From Plantago elongata (Eukaryota > Streptophyta > Magnoliopsida > Lamiales > Plantaginaceae), in assembly GCA_036897095.1 (NCBI GenBank), contig JAYMSP010001879.1, positions 1-28,004 of the forward strand: a DNA stretch of 28,004 bases, written 5' to 3'. Position 1 is the stretch's first letter, and the number at the start of each line of letters is the position of its first letter. The position numbers and the translations under genes are program-made. Below the pieces are notes generated by a model, which worked only from the letters and a program-made list of their open reading frames with translations, had not been told where the DNA came from and did not search any database. Of the stretch, positions 19,853 through 28,004 are shown piece by piece.

Positions 19853-21274
19853 CTAGGTAGCACTTGTAGTCTGCTCATTAGCCCTGGCAGCTGCAGCTAA
19901 AGTATCTGCAACTCCACCCCGATGCCCCGTGAAATTAGGATCATAGTGCAGCTCCGCAGTCATAACACCCTCCGCGTCTTCCCGGGTTACAGCCTTATCC
20001 ACCGGGAGCCTTGCCGTAACACCCTGACCACCCAGCCAACAACAACACATCATTCAACAAATGCAACCATTGTTTTCGAAAAGCTAAACATGACCGACAT
20101 TTTAAAATTTAGAGTGTTAAGAGTATTTTCTTACTCTCAAGACATCACCAAGCTTGACTTTATCTTCATCTCTTTGCACAGCTTGATTATAAGCTGCTGC
20201 AGCTTGAGCAGTGGCAGCTGGCCCACCAGGCGTAATAAGAGTCGTGCCAGTAGCTCTGTTCTCCGCTGCCTGTATAGCTGCAGCATCGCTGTATTCGACT
20301 GGTTTATCTCCTGCTGATCGAGCCGAGGCTTCAAGCGCCTGTCCTATAGTTATAACAGTCTGACTAACATCCCCTGTTGCCGGACTGCTTGCCGGTTGCA
20401 CAAATTGCCCAACAACCTTTTTTAAATGAACATCCATTAAGCAAATTTTCAAAACTCTAAGCTTACATCAAACGCCAAATTCTTGTAAAAGTCAGTAAAA
20501 TTAATTTTCTGAATATAAGAAAGATAATCTTACCTCACTTATCTAGAAACCGATTTATGTTGTCATGAAAATCATTAGTAATCAAAAAATATATAATCAT
20601 TTGCACGACGTCACTTATCTAGAAAGTGTTCTATAAAAAAACATTAGTAATCAAAACATATCTAGAATTCACGAATAACTATCACTTAGAGATCGATCTA
20701 TATTATCATGAAAATCATTACTAATCAAAATTGATTAAATCACTATAAACAATAAACATAGACAAAATGTATATATGAAAACATTAATATTGACAAAATG
20801 TAGCAAATATTAATGAAGTGTGATTATCATAAAACCAAGACAGATCATGAACACATGTCACCATAACATAAAATGTTTCTCGCATCTATACGTCAATTCC
20901 AAAACTCCGAAACGAAGATAGAATGAACTAACCTGCCCACCAATTGATTCGGTAATGATACGGCCACCTTGAATATCAGTACCAGTAACGTTAACACCTT
21001 CTTTCTGTACAAGATCCGTAGCATCATCCCGGTTAACGGCACCAGCCATCTCATTTATTGTTGCGGCTGCCTGCATAACGGCAGCTGGACCGCCAGTCTG
21101 AAGCTGCCCAAATACTCTGTTTTCGGCAACCTGCATAGCTGCAGCATCTTGTGGTGCAATAGGCTTGCTTGCAAGCTCTCCGGAAACTGGGAAGACGTCG
21201 CCGTACTTGATCGGACTTTGTTGCTGCTGGTCCTCGGACCAATCAGATGGCTTTTCCGGTTGTTCTTGGCTCAT
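19853..21274 (-). CDS. Seed maturation protein (SMP/LEA family), gene B
   Basis: Paralogue of gene A with the same three-exon, all-phase-0 structure: 20933-21274, 20135-20416 and 19853-20023, giving 264 aa. The ATG at 21274 was chosen because MSQEQ matches gene A and lies about 60 bp downstream of a TATA box; the frame is open further upstream, but that part is not protein-like. The SMP repeats are GDVFPV to GGPAAVMQAAATINE (25-75), ITIGQALEASA to GGPAATAQAAAAYNQ (136-192) and LPVDKAVTREDAEGV to RGGVADTLAAAARANE (214-258). The predicted role is dehydration protection in the embryo. An ABA-response element stands upstream. Donors are GTTAGT and GTAAGA; acceptors are AAAG and TCAG. Confidence 0.93.
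20537..20735. repeat. Triplicated segment in SMP-B intron 1
   Basis: Three units starting ACTTATCTAGAAA, ACTTATCTAGAAA and ACTTAGAGATCGA (20537, 20613, 20684) each continue to TGAAAATCATTAGTAATCAAAA or a variant. Spacing is 76 and 71 bp. The repeats lie wholly within the intron. Confidence 0.65.
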
Positions 21275-21331
21275 GTTGGTGTGTACAGTTGTTTCTTGAT
21301 GAGTTGAGACTCGAGTGTTAAGTTGATGAGT

Positions 21332-21339
21332 TTTAAATA
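21332..21339 (-). promoter_or_regulatory. TATA box of SMP-B
   Basis: On the minus strand TATTTAAA lies 58-65 bp upstream of the SMP-B ATG, a normal distance for a short plant 5' UTR. Confidence 0.65.
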
Positions 21340-21393
21340 GTTGAAGAACCGAAATGTGAAATGAAGTGTCATCATACTTTGGAGGGGAGGTGG

Positions 21394-21402
21394 ACACGTG
21401 GC
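21394..21402 (+). promoter_or_regulatory. ABA-response element (G-box) of SMP-B
   Basis: ACACGTGGC, with core CACGTG at 21395-21400, matches the consensus ABRE bound by bZIP factors of the ABI5/ABF group. It is about 120 bp upstream of the ATG and 55 bp upstream of the TATA box. Another ACGT core lies near 21438 (CAACGTGG). This fits ABA- and seed-controlled expression. Confidence 0.7.
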
Positions 21403-21883
21403 AAGTGGATATGCTGACAGCGTGGACCGACTGTGCAACGTGGATGGATGGATCTACTTGCATTGTGACGAGTTTCTTCAAACTTTTCTGGTGGTATTTC
21501 GGAAGGTATATCTTTAAGAATTCAAAATATTTTAAATCGAGATTTATTTAGTGATTCTCAAGCGATGTAGGATGATGAATGCGGCCCTTGGGGTGAATTA
21601 GTAAACCATATACCCTAAGCGTGGTTAATACAGAGTAGACCAGAGCAGTTCATGGGGAGGTAAAACCATTCACTTTCGAACAGATTAAGTACATAATTTT
21701 TAAAGAAAATGTCGATAATACTCACCTTCATACACAAACATAAGACATCTTATTTATATGGTTATACAGGCAGATCACCAACTGCTTAGTACAGTTAACA
21801 TTCTGTTAAACTTTTTGTACTTGATAGCACAATAAAAGTACTTAATTATATAGTTCATGCTTCATCTGATGAAAAGAGCGACT

Positions 21884-23526
21884 TCATGGACGACTCTGGC
21901 TTGAAACTTCCAATCCATTCCCTGCAACAACAATTTGGTGACTTGTAGCGTAGAATTGAAAACGATGAAGAAATACACTACAGGCTGTGTTGATGGTAAA
22001 TGCATATGGAAATGTTATATAGCAGGCTTCATCAAGATCAACATCCAGAAAACAAAAAACAAAAACCTCCAGAAATTTTCCCGTTGTCTCAGCAATAATA
22101 CTAAATTTATATTGATAAGCTGAGAAATGTAGTGGATGAACAAGCATAACTCACCATCTGGATCGAAGAAGAAAACTTGCTTGGTCTTCCCATTTGGTTG
22201 GGTCCTCTCGGCTATCTTGATCCCTTTATCCTAATCAAAGAAATGCAAAATTTTACATACAAGCCACAGTTTGTAGATACACAGAGAAGTCACCATTTCA
22301 TTCTGTTAATGAAACTAAAGCAACCATACTGCAGACTATAGCACACCTATGCAGAACTTTGTCTGATTACCAAATTTACGCAGCTAAGGCAGCCAACTGC
22401 AGATCCTTACAGGACATATTCGTGGAGTCAAATAATTTTGGATTGCAGAACAGAACTTGGTCTGATTTTTAAATTTAACAAATCAATGTCATTGTAATTC
22501 ACATAGAAAAAGTAGTTTGAAACGCCAACGAAATGAAAAATTACAAGGTCCATGAAATCATAAATATGCAAGAAATATTCGACCCAAGGACATTTCTATC
22601 ATTATGAGAAACTCCACTTATCCTTCTCTATATATCCTTCAAAAGTCAAAACATCAAACTCCCACAAAAAAACTTTATAAATATCAGCTCTTTCGTTTCT
22701 GGATGGAATATTTGCAATTTCCTGTCCAAAGTTTTGCCACATTTTGAACTTCCAAAAGTTATCATGTACTACTATCAAATAGCCAAATCCAGCTATTTAT
22801 ACAACACTCTGGAGGTGTTCTAGTCCTTCCATGAGACTTAACAACTTCATGTCTATCTAATAAACCTTCTTAGACTCGAAATCCAGAAAATCAAGCTCGT
22901 ATTGAAGAAAATCTTAAGCCAATTCCATGATTTTTAACAAGTATAATTATAAACAGGAACACAACTAGTCATGTCATGACATATTGACATTAACCAATAA
23001 AGTGATACCCAAGCTTATGCAAAATGCACAGAAACATAGAAACACAAATAAGACAAGTAAAATGCACTAATGTACCCCATAACACGGACCTTAAGACTCT
23101 GCAGGAAGGAGTCGAAATCGGGCACGGAGAAACAGATATGGTGGCCTCTAGGGAGGTTATTGGGGTCCTTCACTGCTGAAGTGGCACTGCATGGGCCTTC
23201 TGGCAGAAGAATTTTAGGGTCCCTTTCTATGAGGTGCAAAAAGAGTGATGAACCTAACTTCAACCATATCACATCAAAATCGAATCTTGGGCTCTCAACT
23301 TGCTCAAAACCAAATATCTGCAAACAACCCATACGCCCAAATCAACAGATTTTTACATTTGATTGGGGATTCCAAGAGTAACTTGAATTTTCAGATTCAA
23401 TTTGATTTTAATCGAAGAAAACAAGAGGAGAAAGATTTAGACCTCTATGTAGAACTGGGCGAGACGTTTGATATCAGTGGATTCTCTGGAAATATGGTTT
23501 AGCCAGGCTCCTTTTGCTTCTGCCAT
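21884..23526 (-). CDS. VOC / glyoxalase-I-like protein, copy 1
   Basis: Small vicinal-oxygen-chelate protein of the plant lactoylglutathione-lyase-like family (like Arabidopsis At2g32090, from memory of the family). Exons are 23443-23526, 23090-23317, 22155-22230 and 21884-21921 (phases 0, 0, 1); the protein is 141 aa. It starts MAEAKGAWLNHI, has GFEQVESPRF, LHLIERDP, RGHHICFSVPDFDSFLQSLK, then QVFFFDPDGNGLEV. Putative metal ligands are His11, Glu59, His88 and Glu134, which the fold pairs as two beta-alpha-beta-beta-beta units. Single-domain members of this type are often not proven glyoxalases, so the substrate is unknown. Introns 1 and 2 have GTC donors (GTCTAA, GTCCGT), which are weak. It is the downstream member of a tandem pair. 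Confidence 0.9.
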
Positions 23527-24332
23527 TTTTACTCCAGTTCTTGAAAATAGAGAGTTATCACTCGAGCTTCTTCTCCAACAATTTCTTCTTTGTTGCTTTA
23601 TTTAATTACATTTCCACCCTCACTAAATGCCTAATTCTCAGTTATGACACCAAATTATGCTTAATTACAATGAGAGATACAAGACTTCAAATTATGCATT
23701 GACCCAACTGTCTTCAAAATCGTCAGTTTCGTAGATCATTTTCTCCATGTTAGTTTTCCCAATACGTTTTGGCTCATATATTAGAAATTTAAGATGGGAT
23801 ATGATGTTCGATGCCAGAATAATGAGGTATGACTTCAAATCTACTATATTCAGATCCCTCGGTAGTATGTAACATGAAAGATTCAAATGCACCTTTGTTG
23901 GTGTATTGGTAACACGATTTTTCACGCGGTGTGAAATAGTTAAGCCAACAGTCAGCATGATCAAAACCATTGATCTAATAAAATGATTCTGTGATCACTG
24001 GAGGCGTACCGCAGAGCAGTTCATAAGGAGGTAAAAACCATTAACTTCTGAACAAATGAAGTAAAAAGATTTTGATAAAACCCAACTCCATACACACATA
24101 AAACATCTTACTTATTATACATGCAGTTCACCGATTAGTATGGTGAACTTTTTATTTGATAGCACAACACATCTCTACTACTTAACTATATATCTCGTGC
24201 TTCGTCTGATGAAAAGAAACAGTTCACCTGCTTAGCATGTGTAACACTCTGGTGAACTTTTTGTTAGATAGCACAACACACCACAACTACTTAATGATAT
24301 ACCTCATGCTTTGTCTAATGAAAAGAGCTAAT
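23527..24332. other. Spacer between the VOC tandem copies
   Basis: This holds the promoter of copy 1 (right of 23527) and the 3' flank of copy 2. Segment 24005-24070 (GCAGAGCAGTTCATAAGGAGG onward) matches 21640-21700 downstream of copy 1, which marks the extent of the duplicated unit. No gene is seen here. Confidence 0.6.
24142..24330. repeat. Duplicated 3'-flank segment of VOC copy 2
   Basis: GGTGAACTTTTT-TT-GATAGCACAACAC...CTACTTAA-TATAT-CTC-TGCTT-GTCTGATGAAAAGA occurs twice (from 24142 and from 24251). A single related copy lies near 21808-21880 downstream of VOC copy 1. The second unit runs into the last coding exon. Confidence 0.75.
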
Positions 24333-26307
24333 TCAACGACGAGTCGCGCTTGAAACTTCCAATCCATTTCCTGCAACAACAGTTTGGAGACTTGTAGGGT
24401 AGAATCGAAAAAGATGATTAAATAAAACAGATACTGAATGTTAATTTTAAATGCATATGGAAATGTTACTCCAAACCAAATCTTTTTCAAGCCCTATCCA
24501 AGATAGCAGGCACCATCAAGATCAACATTCGGAAACCAAAAAACCAACACCTCCCGAATATTTTCCATTGTCCAGCAATAAAAGCAAGATTTATTTATCA
24601 TAACAGCATCTAGAACTGGGAAGTTTAGTAGATACTCAAGCAGAACTCACCATCTGGATCGAAGAAGAACACTTGCCTGGTCTTACCATCTGGTAGGGTC
24701 TTCTCAGCTATCTCGATTCCTTTATCCTAATCAGAGGAATATACAATTTAACATGCAAGCCAGAGTTAATAGATACACAGATAAGTTACCATTTCAATAT
24801 ATAAATGTAGCTAAACTAACCATACTACAGGGTACAGACTACTGTGCACCTATGCATTAACTTGGTTTGATTACCGAACAACTAGTTGTGTAGCCAAGGC
24901 ATCCATTTAAATTCGTAAACTGCAGATCCGTACAGGACATATTTATGGATAGCAGAAGAGATTCTACCAAGTAGGCTGATTTACAAAGTTTATGACTCAA
25001 TTTCTTTGTATTTCACATAGAGAAAGAAGTTTGACACGCCAATGGAATGATGCAAGAAAAGTTTAAACCAAGGACATTTTCTAACATCTTGAGAAACTCC
25101 ATTGATCCTTCTCTATACATTTGTCAAAACATCAAAATCCCAGGAAAACTTTAGAATCATCAGCTCTTTAGTTTCTCAAAGGAATATTTGCAACTTCTAT
25201 CCCAGGTTTTGCCATATCTAGAACTTTCAAAAGTTGGCATGCAATATCGAATAGTGAAATTAAGCTTTTTTATACCACACCTTGGAGGTATTCTAGTCCT
25301 GCCATGAGACTTACTTAACTTCATTTCTATACAATAAACTCGAATCCCCGCAAACTCTTTGCAGTTTGCATCTCAAATGGAGTTCGCATCAATGCAAACC
25401 TAATGATAATTTCATTATTTCAAGAAGTACAATTATAAACAAGCACACAACTAGACATAAGAATGACCAATAAACCTGAGTTTATGCAAAATGTACAGAA
25501 ACAGAGAAACACAATAATACAGACCTTAAGACTCTGCAGGAAGGAGTCGAAATCGGGCAGGGACAAACAGATATGGTGGCCTCTAAAGAGGTGGCTTGGG
25601 TCTTTCACTGCTGAAGTGGCACTATATGGCCCTTCTGGCAGATTAAACTTAGGGTCCCTTTCTATAAGGTGCAGACAGAGTTCTGAACCTAAGTTCAACC
25701 ATATCACCCCAAAACCGAATTCTGGACTCTCGAGTTGCTCAAAACCAAGTGTCTGTAACGAAACGAACGCATGAATCAAAATAAAGATATTCTCATTTCA
25801 TTTCGGATTTCAGACGTAAATTAAAACTTTTAGATTCTATTCATTTAATTTCATTAAGGATTTCAAACTCATATCACATGAAAAATCGAGCTCCCGATTT
25901 GATCAAAACCAACTGTCTGTAACAAACCAATTAATCAAAATCAAGAATTTTCATTTCATTACGGATTTCAAACGCAAAATTAGAACTTTCATATTTAATC
26001 CATTTAATTTCATGACGGATTTCAAACTTCAACCATATCACATCAAAATCGAATCTTGGGCTCACAATTTGCTCAAAACCAAGTGTCTACAACGAACCCA
26101 TAAATCAAAATCAAAAGATTCTCATTTTATTACGGATTTCAAACGCAAAATTAAATCTTTTAGATTCAATTCATCTCATTTTCATTGAAATTCAAATTTT
26201 TAATCAAAGAGAAAGATACTGACCTCTATGTAGAACTTGGCGAGGCGTTTGATATCATTGGATTCTCTGGCAATGTGATTCAGCCATGCCCCTTTTGCTG
26301 CCGCCAT
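24333..26307 (-). CDS. VOC / glyoxalase-I-like protein, copy 2
   Basis: Tandem paralogue of copy 1 with identical exon sizes and phases: 26224-26307 (84), 25525-25752 (228), 24651-24726 (76) and 24333-24370 (38); the protein is 141 aa. It starts MAAAKGAWLNHIARESNDIK and contains GFEQLESPEFGFGVIWLNLG, LHLIERDPKF, RGHHICLSLPDFDSFLQSLK and QVFFFDPDGNGLEVSSATRR at the end. The same metal-ligand positions are kept (His11, Glu59, His88, Glu134). Introns 2 and 3 align with those of copy 1, so the duplication covered the whole gene. Intron 1 is longer (471 bp against 125 bp) because of a local triplication. Donors of introns 1 and 2 are GTCAGT and GTCTGT. It is likely a soluble metal-dependent enzyme of unproven substrate. 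Confidence 0.9.
25691..26190. repeat. Triplication spanning the start of VOC-2 exon 2
   Basis: Three units start at about 25691, 25867 and 26026 (176, 159 and about 165 bp). Each contains a minus-strand copy of the exon 2 beginning (GGTTTTGA-CAA...ATGTGATATGG or variant) preceded by an acceptor-like sequence and a shared intron segment (TTTGAAATCCGTAATGAAAT type). Unit 1 is the real exon edge. Units 2 and 3 lie inside intron 1 as ghost exon fragments. Confidence 0.85.
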
Positions 26308-26619
26308 TTTTTCTCCGGTTCTTCTTCTTCTTCCACCTGAAAACGAAGAGTTGCACCTTTCCAAACTTTGTAGCTCCAACTATTTATACTTATTATTTTA
26401 ATTAATTCCATCCGCACCCCTATTATATGCATAATTCTCAATTATGACCTTGAAAGGTAGAAAATACAGGAAGAGTCGTCTTCAATAAATTATTCGACTA
26501 TACTTTATTGAATTAGTAGATGTTAATTTTTGAAGTGATGATAGATTGTTTAGCATTTCAAAAATGAAAATTTTAAGTTTAAAACGTATGTATAATCACC
26601 GAGAATTCTTAGAAATTTA
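26308..26619. promoter_or_regulatory. 5' flank of VOC copy 2
   Basis: The promoter and 5' UTR of copy 2 must lie here. On the minus strand AGTATAAATAG (about 26382-26392) is a good TATA candidate about 75-85 bp upstream of the ATG. The segment ATAATTCTCAATTATGACC (26430-26448) matches one upstream of copy 1 near 23630, so promoter sequence was duplicated too. Confidence 0.55.
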
Positions 26620-26780
26620 ATACTACAGGTGCAATAATTTTGTTACGACTTTGCATATGGTTGTAGTAAATAATGTTAGGGCCAGTTTATAATATAATAC
26701 TACAAGTGCAATAATTTTATTACGACTTTTTTTATGTATGATTGTAGTAAATAATGTTGGGGCCAGTTTATAATATTTAG
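26620..26780 (+). repeat. Tandem duplication of about 80 bp
   Basis: AATACTACAGGTGCAATAAT...TTGTAGTAAATAATGTTAGGGCCAGTTTATAATAT occurs twice in a row (26620-26697 and 26698-26780) with few changes and a small insertion. Confidence 0.8.
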
Positions 26781-26954
26781 AACCTTTGCATGAACTAATT
26801 TGAACAAGTGTCCACAAGTGAGCAATGCATACGACTTGGGAGCTTTTCATGGTTGTCACAACTTGACTATGGGTGATTCGGCCCGCCGGCCTTGTCATGG
26901 TCAAAGGGGCTTCAACCAGCCCGAAATCATTATATGGGTATGCTTGGACTGAAA

Positions 26955-26995
26955 ATTTAGGTGACTGATTGGTATAGAATTTGAATGACTTTTTT
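26955..26995 (+). mobile_element. Fragment of the family-2 Tourist-like MITE
   Basis: GACTGATTGGTATAGAATTTGAATGACTTTT matches the left terminus of the element at 12004-12154. The right end is not recognisable. Confidence 0.45.
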
Positions 26996-27024
26996 CAATT
27001 AAAATTGAATTTTTTTGTACAAAA

Positions 27025-27096
27025 TATTTAATTTGAATCTGAAGATGGCTGCTCTAACGATATTTAATTTGAATCTGAAGATGGCTGCTCTAACGA
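27025..27096 (+). repeat. Perfect 36-bp tandem duplication
   Basis: The 36-bp unit (TATTTAATTTGAATCTGAAG onward, ending CTAACGA) is present twice with no mismatch at 27025-27060 and 27061-27096. The identity suggests a recent event or an assembly artefact. Confidence 0.95.
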
Positions 27097-27770
27097 TATG
27101 ATAAACAGAGCTCTAAGTCATGAAAATTAGAAAATTGGTGTTGAAGATACATTTTGAAGTAAAGTTGTAAAGAAAGATCAATGAGTGAAAAGCAATTCAA
27201 ATGAGGACGAAAACTATATGAAGAAAAAGAAAGATAGAAATTATATATTTAATATGCTGAAATATAATATTTAACTACATGTTTACTATTTATTGTAACA
27301 AAATGTATTTTTTTTAAATTATTACTTATAAAAGGGTATTAACATGATCGTTTCACCTGAAAATTTCGACACCAGCCTGCTAGGGAGTAGGGACCAAGAA
27401 AAGGGAGAAGAAAACTTTTATGATGGACCGGACCAGTTGAGGAGAGAGTTTCTGGCCGGTCCCGATAAATAAATGTACTTTTCATTTTACGATACTACCC
27501 ATTTAACTTGACTTTTGATATGTGTAATGATAAAAATGCCCTGGCTTTTGAGTTCAAATTTACCAAATCACCCCTGATATGTCACATGGTTGAACTCTCT
27601 TCTCCATTTATGTCTTTTGTCTTTTATTAGAATTGTCTTTTTTAGTTTATCTTCTTTATTATTAATGAAATAAATAATATAATAATATAAAAATTATATC
27701 AATATTCATTTTTCGTACTCTACAAATAGAGATCACGCTTGACTATATTCCGACCACTACAAATTTTACA
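27097..27770. other. Gene-free AT-rich stretch
   Basis: No gene was recognised. A short GC-richer patch near 27415-27470 (GGACCGGACCAGTT...GGCCGGTCCCGATAA) has an imperfect internal inverted repeat GGACCGG / CCGGTCC. Confidence 0.4.
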
Positions 27771-27781
27771 ACATTTAATAT

Positions 27782-28004
27782 TGTAACGCATCGAATAATG
27801 AGTTCATATTATATTGTAACTACGAAAAAATCAAGAATCCTAAGGGGGAATGGTGAACCCCTAAAATCAACTGAATTAGTGTTGCTAATATGGTAGTTAC
27901 AACACTATATTAGTTCATCACTCGCTGCATTGTAACAGTGTATTAATTCAATATAGTGTTGCTATATGATGTTGCGACGCATCGAACGATGAGTTAATAT
28001 AATA
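27782..28004. repeat. Direct and inverted repeats at the right edge
   Basis: GTAACGCATCGAATAATGAGTT (from 27782) recurs as GCGACGCATCGAACGATGAGTT (from 27973). CAACACTATATT (27900-27911) is perfectly inverted as AATATAGTGTTG (27950-27961), and AGTGTTGCTA-AT recurs. The block is cut by the window end and may be part of a transposon or satellite. Confidence 0.65.

Noticed and set aside
20858-21481. Using the first ATG of the long SMP-B frame (21481)
   Set aside because: The extra 69 residues overlie the ABRE and TATA box, have no SMP character and are absent from gene A. The MSQEQ start at 21274 fits both genes.
26623-26904. Minus-strand 93-codon ORF
   Set aside because: It is created by the 80-bp tandem duplication, whose repeated YYKLA-TLFTT phrase reflects the DNA repeat, not a protein domain.
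1-28004. CRISPR arrays, bacterial operons, tRNA or rRNA genes
   Set aside because: There are no regularly spaced identical repeats, no cloverleaf with A and B box seen by eye, and the gene structure is plainly nuclear plant.

Overview
This is plant nuclear DNA, most likely from a eudicot. It is AT-rich, genes have GT-AG introns, long gene-free stretches are filled with small inverted-repeat transposons, and the protein families (UGT74 glycosyltransferase, CYP71-clan P450, seed-maturation SMP/LEA proteins, plant glyoxalase-like VOC proteins) are typical of seed plants. The species cannot be read from the sequence; the P450 and UGT look asterid-like to me, but that is only an impression.

Layout. 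1-5955 has no gene I can support. It holds degenerate repeats, a Mutator-type MITE with very long terminal inverted repeats (2114-2917), a Stowaway-like MITE and a 143-bp Tourist-like MITE. 5956-8677 (minus) is a two-exon UGT74-type glucosyltransferase of 455 aa with a repeat-filled intron. 8909-10901 holds a second copy of the 143-bp MITE followed by a decayed PIF/Harbinger-type element whose Myb-like ORF carries three in-frame stops. 10902-14720 is repeat-dominated: a foldback structure, GGGTCA-type degenerate repeats, MITEs and a truncated 5' copy of the neighbouring P450. 14801-16744 (plus) is an intact two-exon CYP71-type P450 of 491 aa. 16923-21274 is a seed-protein cluster: two three-exon SMP (LEA) genes on the minus strand (258 and 264 aa) flanking a plus-strand LEA_2-type pseudogene. 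21884-26307 (minus) is a tandem pair of four-exon VOC/glyoxalase-I-like genes (141 aa each) with well-conserved introns. 26308-28004 holds tandem and inverted repeats only.

How the parts relate. The UGT and P450 are the kinds of enzyme found together in specialised metabolism, but two genes 6 kb apart are not proof of a cluster. The SMP and LEA_2 loci share a late-embryogenesis desiccation theme, and the 264-aa SMP gene has a good ABA-response element and TATA box upstream. The most distinctive pattern is structural. Introns of three unrelated genes (P450, SMP-B, VOC-2) each carry a local triplication of about 70-170 bp. In two of them the repeated unit includes the splice site and adjoining exon, leaving decoy splice sites and ghost exon ends inside the intron. 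All intron-exon boundaries were inferred by eye from splice consensus, frame and family conservation.
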